Part shown: piece after piece, positions 38,424-47,224 of the stretch
How positions within the stretch are numbered: position 1 is the first letter of the stretch
Layout of the letters: the number at the start of each line of letters is the position of its first letter
DNA from: an uncultured Chloroflexota bacterium
GTDB lineage: Bacteria; Chloroflexota; Anaerolineae; Caldilineales; Caldilineaceae
Length of the DNA: 64,000 bases
Direction: 5' to 3'
Assembly: GCA_903858085.1 (NCBI GenBank)
Contig: CAIOHJ010000129.1
Coordinates: forward strand, 1-64,000
Made by a program: the position numbers and the translations under genes
The notes under the pieces: model-generated
What the model was told of the DNA's origin: nothing
Seen by the model: the letters and a program-made list of their open reading frames with translations, nothing else
Databases searched by the model: none

Positions 38424-39629
38424 TCACTGCCGCTGCTGGACCCACTGGCGATAGAGCCCACCGATCCGCTCCACCGCCCGCTCGATCTCTGGGATCTCCG
38501 CCAGATACGAGATGCGCAGAAACCCTTCCCCACAGCGCCCGTACTGCGTGCCAGGAAAGACCAGCACACCAGCCTGCTGCAGCACAGCCTCCGCAAAGGC
38601 GGCCGCAGAAATCCCCGCAGCCCGGACATCGGCAAAGGCAAAAAAGGCCCCTGCCGGGTGGGGAAAGGGAATGCCAGCCTGGCGCAAGCTGGTGAGCAGC
38701 GCCTGCCGACGCCGGGCAAAGATGCCGATAATTTCGTCGACGCAGCCCTGGTCGCCGCGCAGCGCAGCCAGGGCTGCCTGCTGGCTGGCAACCGGCGCAC
38801 AGATCGTCAAAATATGATGGGGTTCTTGCAGCGCGGCCACCAACGGGGCCGGCCCCGCCAGATACCCCACCCGAAAACCGGTCATGCAGTAGGTTTTGGA
38901 AAACCCGTTGACAACCAATGTTCGTTCGCGCATGCCAGGCAGGCGGGCAATGCTGGGGGCCAGCGCCCCCTCAAAGATCACCTTCTCATAGAGTTCGTCC
39001 GACAGCACCAACAGATTGTGCCGGAGTGCAATGCGGGCGATCGCCTCCTGCACGGGTAGGGAGATCACCCCCCCCGTCGGGTTGCTGGGAGAGACCAGCA
39101 CAAGCAGGCGCGAGCGGGGCGTGATCCGCGCTTCGATCTCGGCGGGCAGCACTTCAAAATTTTGTTCGGCATACGTCGGCACCGGGACAACCTTGCCGTG
39201 GGCCAGCCCGACCGCCATTTCATAGGCTGTGTAGAATGGATCGGGCAGCAACACCTCGTCGCCAGGGTCCAACAGACTCTGCATGATGACAGAGATGGCT
39301 TCCTGGGCGCCGCAGGTCACCAGGACTTCGCTGAGCGGCGCATAGTGCAGGCCGTTTTCGCGGGCCAGCTTCTCGGCGATCGCCTCGCGCAGGGCGGGCA
39401 GGCCAGGGGGAGGGGTGTAGTTGACATGGTGGGTTTGCAGCGCCTGGACCGCAGCCGCCACAATATGGGGCGGGGTCGCCACATCAGGGTCACCCCGCCC
39501 CAGCGAAATCAGATTGGGGGTCTGGCCGGCCAGACGGACCATGCGCGTAAAGGTGGTCTCGGCGCTGCCTTGCAGTGCCTGAATTTTGCGCGAGAGCCGG
39601 GGAGAAGAGAAGGACGCCGCTTCGTTCAT
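38424..39629 (-). CDS. Class I/II PLP aminotransferase, copy B
   Basis: A 401-residue paralogue of copies A and C. Visible are SLGRGDPDVATPPH (43-55), PSNPTGG, LSDELYE and the PLP lysine K245 in NGFSKTYCMTGFRVGY. It lies in the leftward arm between the cysteine hydrolase and M20 genes. It would convert an amino acid released by the peptidases to a 2-oxo acid. Confidence 0.92.
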   Translation of the reverse strand: MNEAASFSSPRLSRKIQALQGSAETTFTRMVRLAGQTPNLISLGRGDPDVATPPHIVAAAVQALQTHHVNYTPPPGLPALREAIAEKLARENGLHYAPLSEVLVTCGAQEAISVIMQSLLDPGDEVLLPDPFYTAYEMAVGLAHGKVVPVPTYAEQNFEVLPAEIEARITPRSRLLVLVSPSNPTGGVISLPVQEAIARIALRHNLLVLSDELYEKVIFEGALAPSIARLPGMRERTLVVNGFSKTYCMTGFRVGYLAGPAPLVAALQEPHHILTICAPVASQQAALAALRGDQGCVDEIIGIFARRRQALLTSLRQAGIPFPHPAGAFFAFADVRAAGISAAAFAEAVLQQAGVLVFPGTQYGRCGEGFLRISYLAEIPEIERAVERIGGLYRQWVQQRQ

Positions 39630-39693
39630 CAGGGTGTCCCCTCAAGCCGCCCGCTTTGCAGCCACTGCTGAGCCATGTTTGCTCCTCCAGGAT

Positions 39694-39716
39694 CCCCTGG
39701 GGTGGCCCCCCAGGGG
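39694..39716 (-). terminator. Intercistronic stem-loop before the aminotransferase gene
   Basis: CCCCTGGGG (39694-39702) pairs with CCCCAGGGG (39708-39716) around a five-base loop. It lies in the 125-base gap between the cysteine hydrolase and aminotransferase genes. No T-run follows; partial attenuation or mRNA processing is likely. Confidence 0.5.
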
Positions 39717-39754
39717 AAGGTATCTACAGAAAGATCTCTACAAAAGGGAAGGGC

Positions 39755-40435
39755 TCAGGCTGGCACTGCAACCAGCTGCGCCAGCAATTCGTCGACCGTA
39801 CGCACCTTGATGAGCCCCCCATCCCCCATGCGCTGCAGCGCGTCTTCGTGGGCCACATGGGTGGAAGAGGCACAGCCGTCGCTGACCAGCGTCACCAGAA
39901 AGCCCCGATCTGCTGCGTCGCGAGCCGTCATCTCGACGCAGCCCTCTGTCACGATCCCGGTCACCCAGAGCCGGTCGATGTTCATGTTGCGCAGAATCTG
40001 GTCGATGGCCGTGGAGTTGAAGGTGCCGGCACTGGTCTTGTCGACCACAATTTCGTCGCCGACCGGGGCGACCTCTTCCAAAAAGTCGTCGTCGCGCGGC
40101 TCGATGGGGGTGACATTGGCCAGATCTGCGGCCAGCGCACGGCGGCCGTCCCGACCGTTGCGGGTAAGGTAGGCGACACGGATATGAATGACCTCCACCC
40201 CCCCGGCACGACAGCCCTCCTGCAGACGACGCACATTGGGCAGGATCTCCTGGATAAACTCAAAACGCTCCTGGAGATGGTCGGGCCGGCCTTGGTTGCG
40301 GGCCAGCCGCCCCATCCAGCCGCTCGGATGGGCATCCAGATACTGCAGGTCGATTGTCAGCAGCGCCGTGCGCGTGGGGTCGAACGGCGGTTCTGGGGGC
40401 AGGGAAATCAGATCGTAGTAAGGGTCGTGCGCCAT
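39755..40435 (-). CDS. Isochorismatase-family cysteine hydrolase
   Basis: A 226-residue hydrolase of the isochorismatase-like fold. The catalytic triad is D29 in LLTIDLQYLD, K133 in VDKTSAGTF and C166 in VTEGCVEMTARDA. Relatives hydrolyse N-carbamoylsarcosine, ureidoacrylate, nicotinamide or biuret, that is amide or carbamoyl bonds. The TEGC element and the neighbouring cyclic amidohydrolases favour an amidase. ATG at 40433-40435. It is the first enzyme gene after the ABC importer in the leftward arm. Confidence 0.9.
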   Translation of the reverse strand: MAHDPYYDLISLPPEPPFDPTRTALLTIDLQYLDAHPSGWMGRLARNQGRPDHLQERFEFIQEILPNVRRLQEGCRAGGVEVIHIRVAYLTRNGRDGRRALAADLANVTPIEPRDDDFLEEVAPVGDEIVVDKTSAGTFNSTAIDQILRNMNIDRLWVTGIVTEGCVEMTARDAADRGFLVTLVSDGCASSTHVAHEDALQRMGDGGLIKVRTVDELLAQLVAVPA

Positions 40436-40512
40436 GCTGGTTCTCCTCTGATAACGATGATCCATTGCAACAACAAACTACAACAGCCTGAAGACGCCGC
40501 GCAAGTTCGGGC

Positions 40513-41550
40513 TCACGCTGCCCAGGGTGTCGCCGCGGGCGGTGGCCACACAGCCAGGTCGTGGTGGTGGCAGGCAACCCAGTGCCCTTCCCCGATCTCT
40601 TGCAGCGGCGGGGGAGCCTGACGACAACGATCGCTGGCCAGGGGACAGCGGGTGTGGAAACGACAGCCAGCAGGAGGGTGCAGCGGAGAAGGGGGTTCCC
40701 CCTCCAACGCCACTCGCGTGCTGTGATGAAAAGGGTCAGGCTGGGGGGCAGCCAGCAGCAGCCCCTGGGTGTAAGGGTGGCGCGGCTGGCTGAAGAGCAG
40801 ACGCCGCGGCGCCATCTCGACCAGCTTGCCCATGTACATCACCCCGACCCGCGTGCTGATATGCTGGACCACACTGAGATCGTGGGCGATGAAGAGCATC
40901 GTCAACCCCAGCTGGGCTTTGAGGTCGATCAGCAGGTTCAAGACCTGCGCCTGGATCGAGACATCGACCGCAGAGACCGGCTCGTCCGCCACAATAAACT
41001 CCGGCTCCATCGCCAATGCCCGGGCAATGCCGATCCGCTGACGCTGGCCGCCGCTGAAGTGGCGGGGAAAGCGGTCCACAGCATCGGCAGGCAGCCCGAC
41101 CAGATGGAGAAGCTCCCGAACACGGGCCTCGACCCGATGGGGCGGGCAGAGACGGTGGACCGCCAACACCTCGCCCAGCATCTGCCGGACTGTCATACGC
41201 GGGTTCAGCGATGAATAAGGATCCTGGAAGATGATCTGCAGCTTGCGCCGCATGCCCTGCATCTGGGCGCGAGGCAGCTGCAAAATGTCTACCCCCCTGA
41301 AGAGCACCTGCCCGGCAGTGGGTTCGACCAGCCGCAGCAGACAGCGCCCCAGGGTGCTCTTGCCAGAGCCGGATTCGCCGACCAGCCCAAAAATCTCGCC
41401 GGGCGCAATCCGCAGGCTCACATCGTCGACCGCATGCAGGAGATCGGGGGGCCGACGGGTCAGCTGCTGCCAGAAGCCCGCATTCATGACGTAGCGCTTG
41501 GACAGCCCCTTCACTTCCAAAATCGGCGGCACAGCTCTCAAATCGTTCAT
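40513..41550 (-). CDS. Peptide ABC transporter ATPase, OppF/DppF type
   Basis: A 345-residue ATPase. Walker A is GESGSGKST, the signature is HFSGGQRQRIGIARAL, Walker B FIVADEPVS, and the H-loop is in LFIAHDLSVV. The C-terminal oligopeptide-transporter extension has the cysteine motif CRFHTRCPLAS...C. The ATG at 41548-41550 overlaps the OppD stop by four bases. The first ABC unit at 15457-19112 has no ATPase, so this protein may energise both permeases. Confidence 0.94.
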   Translation of the reverse strand: MNDLRAVPPILEVKGLSKRYVMNAGFWQQLTRRPPDLLHAVDDVSLRIAPGEIFGLVGESGSGKSTLGRCLLRLVEPTAGQVLFRGVDILQLPRAQMQGMRRKLQIIFQDPYSSLNPRMTVRQMLGEVLAVHRLCPPHRVEARVRELLHLVGLPADAVDRFPRHFSGGQRQRIGIARALAMEPEFIVADEPVSAVDVSIQAQVLNLLIDLKAQLGLTMLFIAHDLSVVQHISTRVGVMYMGKLVEMAPRRLLFSQPRHPYTQGLLLAAPQPDPFHHSTRVALEGEPPSPLHPPAGCRFHTRCPLASDRCRQAPPPLQEIGEGHWVACHHHDLAVWPPPAATPWAA

Positions 41551-42536
41551 GACAACGGCCCCAGCTCTTCGTGTTTGATACAGGCACTGACATGCTGCTG
41601 CCCGACCTGCTGCAAAGGAAAGGTGCCGTGGCGGCACTCCTCGCTGGCAAGCGGGCAGCGAGGATGAAAACGGCAGCCCGCCGGCGGGTGCACCAGATCC
41701 GGGGGCGATCCAGGGATCGGGGCCAGCGGCAGCACCTCACCGTCGGCGGCAAGTTGCGGCACACAGGCGAGCAGCCCGCGCGTGTACGGATGTTTCGGGG
41801 CGGTGAAGAGCGAGACCGTGTCAGCAATTTCCACAATCTGGCCCGCATACATCACCGCAACCCGCTGACAACTCTGGGCCACTACCCCCATGTCGTGGGT
41901 GACCAGCACCAGGCTGACCCCCAGCTCATGCTGCAGCCCGATCAAAAGCTTCAAAATCTGATCCTGAATGGTGACATCAAGGGCAGTGGTCGGTTCGTCG
42001 GCCAAAATGATCTGCGGCTGGCAGGAGAGCGCGATCGCGATCACCAGACGCTGGCACATGCCGCCGCTGAATTGATGCGGATAGTCCTGGAGCCGCCGCT
42101 CTGGGGCCGGGATCCCCACCTTGCGCAGGAGCTCGACCGCACGCGCCCGGGCCTCCGCCGGGGTCGCCACCACCCTATGCGCCAGCATCGCCTCGGTCAG
42201 CTGGTCGCCGATCCGATGGACCGGGTTGAGCACCGCCATGGCATCCTGAAAAATCATGGCGATCTCCCGGCCGCGCACCTGGTTGAACGCCTTGGGCGGC
42301 AGCCGCAGCAGGTCGCTCCCCCGATACACTGCACTGCCCTGCACCGTGCGCGCCGAAGAGGGCAGCAGACGCAACAGCGAACGACAAGTCATGCTCTTGC
42401 CCGAGCCGCTCTCCCCCACCACCCCAAAAATTTCCCCTTTGTGGAGCGTGAACGAGACATCGTCGACAGCCGTCAACAGCCCCCGCCGCGTCGGAATCTG
42501 CGTCGTCAGATTGCGCACTTCCAAAATAGGTTCCAT
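41547..42536 (-). CDS. Peptide ABC transporter ATPase, OppD/DppD type
   Basis: A 329-residue ATPase. Walker A is GESGSGKSM, the signature is QFSGGMCQRLVIAIAL, Walker B IILADEPTTALD, and the H-loop is in LVTHDMGVV. The C-terminal CRFHPRCPLASEEC motif is typical and may hold an iron-sulfur or zinc site. The position-five Cys of the signature (GGMCQR) is seen also in some family members. It starts three bases after the DppC-type gene. Confidence 0.94.
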   Translation of the reverse strand: MEPILEVRNLTTQIPTRRGLLTAVDDVSFTLHKGEIFGVVGESGSGKSMTCRSLLRLLPSSARTVQGSAVYRGSDLLRLPPKAFNQVRGREIAMIFQDAMAVLNPVHRIGDQLTEAMLAHRVVATPAEARARAVELLRKVGIPAPERRLQDYPHQFSGGMCQRLVIAIALSCQPQIILADEPTTALDVTIQDQILKLLIGLQHELGVSLVLVTHDMGVVAQSCQRVAVMYAGQIVEIADTVSLFTAPKHPYTRGLLACVPQLAADGEVLPLAPIPGSPPDLVHPPAGCRFHPRCPLASEECRHGTFPLQQVGQQHVSACIKHEELGPLS

Positions 42537-42539
42537 CCC

Positions 42540-43412
42540 TCACTCCTCGGTGCGGAGGACATCCGCCAGCCCATCCCCCAACAGACTGAGTCCCAGCCCA
42601 ACCAGCACGATCGCCATCCCCGGCAGCGTCACCAGCCACCAGGCTGTCATGATGAAAGGACGCCCCTCCGCAATCATGCTGCCCCACTCCGGGGTCGGCG
42701 GCTGCACCCCCAGCCCCAGAAAACTCAGCGAGGTGGTCGAAAGAATCACCAGCACAATGTCCGACATCGCAAAGATGATGGCCGGCGTCACGATGTTGGG
42801 AAGAATGTGCCGGAACATGATCCGCAGGTTGCTGAACCCCAGCGCACGGGCCGCCTGGACATACTCAGCCTTCTTGATGACCAGAATCTCCCCGCGCGCG
42901 ATCCGCGCATAGGCACTCCAGCCAGCCAGGGTCAACGCCACATACATGCTGGTCAGCCCCGGCCCCAAAATCGCAATAATGGCGATCACCATGACAAGAA
43001 ACGGAAAGGCAGTGAAAACGTCGACGACCCGCATGACCACCGTCTCCACCCACCCGCCCAGATAACCGGCCAGCGACCCCAAAAACAGCCCCAGCACCAT
43101 CGGAAACAATACGCTGAGCACCCCTATCTGCAAATCCAGCTGGACAGCGTGCAGCACCCGGGTAAAAATATCGCGGCCAAAATTGTCCGTGCCAAACCAG
43201 TGCACCGGGCCGGGAGGCTGCAGCGTGTTGGAGAGGTTCTGGGCAATCGGGTCGTAGGGGCTGATCTGCTTCGCCAACAGGCTGGCCAGCACCATCGCCA
43301 GCAACAGCCCCCCACCAACCAGCAAGGCTGGCTGCTGCAGCCAGCGGGCCTCCCGCCAGCGAAGCCCCCAGTCGTTCACCCGCCCGACCACAGCCGTCGA
43401 TGGCTCACTCAT
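42540..43412 (-). CDS. Peptide ABC transporter permease, DppC type (second importer)
   Basis: A 290-residue permease. The N-terminal helix near 29-48 is followed by HWFGTDNFGRDIFTRVLHAV, the core helices and the EAA loop QAARALGFSNLRIMFRHILPN. It overlaps the DppB-type stop by eight bases and completes the channel. Together with the ATPases it forms a full importer. Confidence 0.93.
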   Translation of the reverse strand: MSEPSTAVVGRVNDWGLRWREARWLQQPALLVGGGLLLAMVLASLLAKQISPYDPIAQNLSNTLQPPGPVHWFGTDNFGRDIFTRVLHAVQLDLQIGVLSVLFPMVLGLFLGSLAGYLGGWVETVVMRVVDVFTAFPFLVMVIAIIAILGPGLTSMYVALTLAGWSAYARIARGEILVIKKAEYVQAARALGFSNLRIMFRHILPNIVTPAIIFAMSDIVLVILSTTSLSFLGLGVQPPTPEWGSMIAEGRPFIMTAWWLVTLPGMAIVLVGLGLSLLGDGLADVLRTEE

Positions 43413-44346
43413 AGGTCACTCTCGGATCCAAAATGGCATAGACCAGATCGGTCAACAGGTTGATCGACACGACCAGAACCCCAAAAAGCAAGGTCACCCC
43501 CTGGATCACCGGGTAGTCACGGGCAAAGATCGAGCTGACCACCAACGACCCCATGCCGGCAATCGTAAACACCGTCTCGATGACGACAGTCCCCCCGATC
43601 AGCCACCCCAGGTTGAGCCCCAAAATCGTGACCGTCGAACTCAACGCGGTGCGCAGCACATGATGCTGCAAAACACGCCGCTCGCTGACCCCCTTGGCAC
43701 GGGCAAACTCCACATAGGGGGCCTTCAACACATCGATCAGGCTGCTGCGCAGGCTCCGAATCAACATCGGCGCCAACGCCAGCGTGATCGTCAGGGCCGG
43801 CAAAAACAGATGCCAGAAATGCTGGCGCAGGTCGTTGCCGTAGCCAGCCACCGGAAACCAACGCAGCCGCACAGCAAACAAAATCAACAGGTTGAGCCCC
43901 AGCCAGAAGCTGGGCATCGAAAGGGTCAACGTGGCAAAGCCACGCACCCCCTGGTCCGGCAGGCGGTTCTGACGAAGCGCCGCCCACAACGCCAACGGGA
44001 GGGTCACCAGCAGCGAAAGAAGCGCCGCATAGCCAATCAAAAAAAGGGTCGGCGCCAGCCGCTCCAAAATCACCTCGAGCACAGGGCGACGATAGACCAG
44101 CGAATCGCCCAGATCCCCGCGCACCACATTGCCGACAAACACAAAAAACTGCTGCCAAAGAGGTTGCTCGAGCCCCAACGCCAGACGCAGCTCCGTCACC
44201 CGTTCGGGCGTGGCATGGGTCCCCAACAGAATGCGCGCCGGATCCCCCGGAATCAACCGCACCATCAAAAACACCACCAACGTGATCCCAAACAAAACTG
44301 GGAGCATGTGGGCCAGCCGTTTGCGCAGAAATATCCAAATATCCAC
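43405..44346 (-). CDS. Peptide ABC transporter permease, DppB type (second importer)
   Basis: A 313-residue permease starting MDIWIFLRKRLAHMLPVLFG. It has six membrane segments and the EAA loop EFARAKGVSERRVLQHHVLRT. It follows the binding-protein gene after a 164-base gap that contains a 13-bp tandem repeat and a strong hairpin. Confidence 0.93.
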   Translation of the reverse strand: MDIWIFLRKRLAHMLPVLFGITLVVFLMVRLIPGDPARILLGTHATPERVTELRLALGLEQPLWQQFFVFVGNVVRGDLGDSLVYRRPVLEVILERLAPTLFLIGYAALLSLLVTLPLALWAALRQNRLPDQGVRGFATLTLSMPSFWLGLNLLILFAVRLRWFPVAGYGNDLRQHFWHLFLPALTITLALAPMLIRSLRSSLIDVLKAPYVEFARAKGVSERRVLQHHVLRTALSSTVTILGLNLGWLIGGTVVIETVFTIAGMGSLVVSSIFARDYPVIQGVTLLFGVLVVSINLLTDLVYAILDPRVTYE

Positions 44347-44376
44347 AGCACTTCTCTCCGACCGCCAGGGCTCTCC

Positions 44377-44428
44377 CTGCTCAGACAGGCTGCTCAGACA
44401 GGCTGCTCAGACAGGCTGCTCAGACAGG
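44377..44428. repeat. Four 13-bp tandem repeats before dppB
   Basis: CTGCTCAGACAGG is repeated exactly four times (44377-44389, 44390-44402, 44403-44415, 44416-44428) in the gap between the binding-protein and permease genes. Perfect copies indicate recent slippage. It sits between the hairpin and the dppB start and could tune spacing or expression. Confidence 0.9.
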
Positions 44429-44460
44429 GAGCCGGTAGACCTCCGCCAGCTGTTCGCACG

Positions 44461-44492
44461 CCCCTGCCTGGCCATGGTCAGCCAGGCAGGGG
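44461..44492 (-). terminator. Intercistronic stem-loop after the second binding-protein gene
   Basis: CCCCTGCCTGGC (44461-44472) and GCCAGGCAGGGG (44481-44492) form a perfect 12-bp stem with an eight-base loop, 19 bases after the binding-protein stop. It matches in position the hairpin of the first importer and probably raises the ratio of binding protein to permease. Confidence 0.72.
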
Positions 44493-44510
44493 ACTTCCTC
44501 AACCGAACCC

Positions 44511-46082
44511 CTACTGCGTCTTCGACGCCAGCCAGAAACGATGCAGGCCCGTGGGGAAGACCGAGAACCCTTCGATGTTGTCGCGCGTCGCCCAACGGTT
44601 GGACGGATGGAAGAGCCACAGCTGGGGGGTCTCGTCCATGGCAATCTGCTGCAGCTCGTAGTAGAGCTCCGCCCGCTTCGCATTGTCGAACTCCCGCTCG
44701 GCCGCCTGGCTCAGCTCCACGATGCGTTCGTTGTAAAAGCCGGTGAACGCTGCGTCCGAGCCCCCATCCTCGAGCGACCAGAAGTCAAAGGGCAGGTTTT
44801 CAGCCGGGTCGATCACGTCGTTCGTGCCCAGCTTGTAGAGCATCTGATAGGTGCCCCCTGACCACATCTCCCACCAGGTGCCCGCTTCTACCGGCGTGAT
44901 GGTGACGTCGATGTTGATCTGCGCCAGCTGGTCTTTGAGGATGACAGCGGTCTGGGCTGCCATCGTGTCGCCGGAGGTGATGATCAGCTCGGTGGCAAAC
45001 CCGTCGGGAGCGCTGGATTCAGCCATCAGCTGGCGAGCCTTCTCCAGGTCGTAGGGGATCTCGAAGTCGCCGGTCCAGTAGAGGATGGCTGGCCCGTAGA
45101 AAGGTGATTTGGCCGCCTCCCCCTGGCCCAACAGCACAGCGTCGACCAGGGCCTGCCGGTCGATCGCATGCGCCATCGCCTGGCGAATCTTTTTGTCGGC
45201 AAACTGCGGGACTGTCCGCTGGTTGAGCGGGATGGCGGCCGTGCCGTAGAGCGTGTCGACAAAGACCTCTACGCCAGGGGCACCTTTCAATGCCTCGACC
45301 TGTGCGTAGGGGATGTCCAGGGCAATGTCCACTTCGCCGGTCTGAACCTGCAGCACACGGGCGTTGTCGTCCTGCACCACGCGCAGGTGCACCTCATCGA
45401 CCAGCGGGCGGTCCTCCCCCCAGTAGCCGGGGTTGGGTTTCAACACGACCAGCTGACCTTTGTCCCAGCGGTCCAGACAGAAGGGGCCAGAACCCAGCGG
45501 CTGCGTGGAAAGCGCCTCAACCCCAACTGCCTCAGCATGCTTCTTCGAGAGCACCGACATGCCCCACAAGGTCAGATAGTGGGGAAAGGCCACGTTCGGG
45601 CGGTCCAGCGTGAATTTGAGGGTCAAATCGTCGACCACCTCAATGACCGGATTGGAGAAAAACTGCCACGACACGTTCGAATCCGGCTCCCGGCTGCGCT
45701 CCAGCGACCACCTGACATCCTCGGCCGTGATCGGGCTGCCATCGCAGAACTGGGCGTCGTCGTGCAGTTTGAAGGTCACCTCGGTGGCGTCCTCGTTGAA
45801 TTCGTAAGACTCCGCCAGCCAGGGGTTCAGCTGCAGGCCGTCCGGCGAATTCTGCATCAACGTGGCGTAGATCTGCATCTCAGCCCACAAAGAATAATTG
45901 TCGTTCGTATACTTGGGATCCCACAAGTTGACATCCGCAGAGCGGGCAACGGTCAGGATGCCGCCACGCTGCGGCTCCCCCCCCTCTGCGGCAGGCGCTG
46001 CGGCAGGCGCCGCCACACAGCCTGTCAAGACCAGCCCGACAAGCCAAACAACCAACCAGATACCGACGATCCTGTGCTTCAT
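44511..46082 (-). CDS. Peptide ABC transporter substrate-binding lipoprotein (second importer)
   Basis: A 523-residue SBP_bac_5 protein. The signal peptide ends in the lipobox VLTGC (Cys22). The mature part has GGILTVARSADVNLWDPKYT, PWLAESYEFNEDATEVTFKL and the PLGSGPFCLDRW segment typical of the family. ATG at 46080-46082. It is the first gene of the leftward arm and divergent from gntR, with about 420 bases between. Its promoter was not identified with confidence. A peptide- or opine-like ligand is likely. Confidence 0.93.
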   Translation of the reverse strand: MKHRIVGIWLVVWLVGLVLTGCVAAPAAAPAAEGGEPQRGGILTVARSADVNLWDPKYTNDNYSLWAEMQIYATLMQNSPDGLQLNPWLAESYEFNEDATEVTFKLHDDAQFCDGSPITAEDVRWSLERSREPDSNVSWQFFSNPVIEVVDDLTLKFTLDRPNVAFPHYLTLWGMSVLSKKHAEAVGVEALSTQPLGSGPFCLDRWDKGQLVVLKPNPGYWGEDRPLVDEVHLRVVQDDNARVLQVQTGEVDIALDIPYAQVEALKGAPGVEVFVDTLYGTAAIPLNQRTVPQFADKKIRQAMAHAIDRQALVDAVLLGQGEAAKSPFYGPAILYWTGDFEIPYDLEKARQLMAESSAPDGFATELIITSGDTMAAQTAVILKDQLAQINIDVTITPVEAGTWWEMWSGGTYQMLYKLGTNDVIDPAENLPFDFWSLEDGGSDAAFTGFYNERIVELSQAAEREFDNAKRAELYYELQQIAMDETPQLWLFHPSNRWATRDNIEGFSVFPTGLHRFWLASKTQ

Positions 46083-46252
46083 CTTCTGAGCCTCCTTGGC
46101 ACCCATCCAAACAACCCGTTCAAACTGTAATAGACTGCGCAAGGGGGGATGCGAAGGCCACAAGACAGCGCCGCCCCGGTCAGAGCTGTGCGCCACACCT
46201 GAGGGGCATCCTGCCGTCAGCAGGCAGGACGCCGACACCGCAATCCGTCTCC

Positions 46253-46297
46253 TTGGGATCTGCCCGATTGGAATCTTCCCAATTGGGATCTGCCCCA
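46253..46297. repeat. Three 15-bp tandem repeats in the divergent control region
   Basis: TTGGGATCTGCCCGA, TTGGAATCTTCCCAA and TTGGGATCTGCCCCA follow each other at 46253-46267, 46268-46282 and 46283-46297. A CCCAATTGGG palindrome spans the second junction. It lies between the binding-protein gene and gntR and could bind a regulator, or be an expanded minisatellite. Confidence 0.75.
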
Positions 46298-46314
46298 ATG
46301 GCTGGTAGGATCCT

Positions 46315-46337
46315 CCCGGCACTCCTGGAGTGCCGGG
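46315..46337. other. Perfect 11-bp inverted repeat in the divergent control region
   Basis: CCCGGCACTCC-T-GGAGTGCCGGG has eleven-base arms around one base. With so short a centre it suits a protein-bound operator or a cruciform rather than a hairpin terminator. It lies about 50 bases upstream of the gntR promoter. Confidence 0.55.
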
Positions 46338-46383
46338 GGCGGCGTCTGATTCGGTTGGTGCGCAGCTGTTCCGGACGGAACAA

Positions 46384-46403
46384 GTCAACTGTTGACAGTT
46401 GAC
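46384..46403. promoter_or_regulatory. Candidate GntR operator, copy 1 (autoregulatory)
   Basis: GTCAACTGT-TG-ACAGTTGAC is a perfect inverted repeat with nine-base arms. It overlaps the -35 hexamer of the gntR promoter. A copy with one change lies at 19260-19279. The GT-N2-AC core fits the FadR/FCD subgroup of GntR operators. Binding is inferred. Confidence 0.75.
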
Positions 46404-46427
46404 AAATATACCCAAAAAGCGTATCAT
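46399..46427 (+). promoter_or_regulatory. Sigma-70-type promoter of gntR and the rightward arm
   Basis: TTGACA (46399-46404), a 17-base spacer and TATCAT (46422-46427). The -35 hexamer is the right end of the palindromic operator. The GTG start of gntR lies 80 bases downstream. Confidence 0.75.
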
Positions 46428-46506
46428 ACCTTCCAGACGATGTCAATCACCTTTTTGGCGACTTCCCAGTAAGCACCGTGCAAAGCTGCACAGTTGGTGA
46501 GGACTT

Positions 46507-47217
46507 GTGAACACTCTAGAACACCTTCAGCGTATTGAGCCACGGACGCTCAAGGAGAATGTGACGGGGATCTTGCGGCAGCTGATCGTCGAAGGCACGC
46601 TGCCGCCCGGCGCCGAATTCAACCAGGCCCAGATCGCCGAACAGCTGGGGGTCAGCCGCGGCCCGATCCGCGAAGCACTCGGCCAGTTAGAACAGGAAGG
46701 CCTGCTGCAAAGCGTCCCCTACAAAGGGGTGGTCGTCACGCCGCTGACCCGCCAGTATGTCGAAGAGCTCTATTCGGTCCGCACCGCCCTCGAACTGCTG
46801 GCCCTCGACCGCGCCCTCGACCGCATGACAGATGCCGAGATCGACCCTCTCGACACAGTGGTCGAGGAGATGCGGACAGTCGCCCGCAGCGGCGACCTCG
46901 TACGCCTGGTCGAGATCGACCTGCAGTTCCACGAGTATCTGATCGCTCACTCCCACCACGAGCTGGCCCACAAGCTGTGGCTGACGCTCGAAGTCGGGAT
47001 GCGGCGCTGCCTGCGCACCCGCCACCGCATCTACACCTTTCTGGACGAGGTGGTCGGCAGCCACCCCACCCTGATCACCGCGCTGCGCCAGCGCAACAAG
47101 CCGCTGGCCAAGCAGATCCTGAGCGACCACATCGCCGAATCGCTGCACAATCTGCTGGCCAACTGGCCAGCAGAGACCGAAGAGGCGGCATCGCCCGCGC
47201 TCACATCACCAAGCTAG
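46507..47217 (+). CDS. GntR-family regulator, FCD (FadR) subgroup
   Basis: A 236-residue regulator with an N-terminal winged helix (about 14-76, QAQIAEQLGVSRGPIREALG) and an all-helical FCD ligand domain. Candidate metal ligands of the FCD domain are D138, H142, H186 and H208. Such regulators commonly sense organic acids or amino-acid derivatives and usually repress in the absence of ligand. The start is GTG at 46507 after GTGAGGAC. It heads the rightward arm and has a palindromic operator over its own promoter; the same palindrome controls the distant first locus, so it is probably the master regulator of both. Confidence 0.92.
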   Translation: MNTLEHLQRIEPRTLKENVTGILRQLIVEGTLPPGAEFNQAQIAEQLGVSRGPIREALGQLEQEGLLQSVPYKGVVVTPLTRQYVEELYSVRTALELLALDRALDRMTDAEIDPLDTVVEEMRTVARSGDLVRLVEIDLQFHEYLIAHSHHELAHKLWLTLEVGMRRCLRTRHRIYTFLDEVVGSHPTLITALRQRNKPLAKQILSDHIAESLHNLLANWPAETEEAASPALTSPS

Positions 47218-47224
47218 GGGGACT

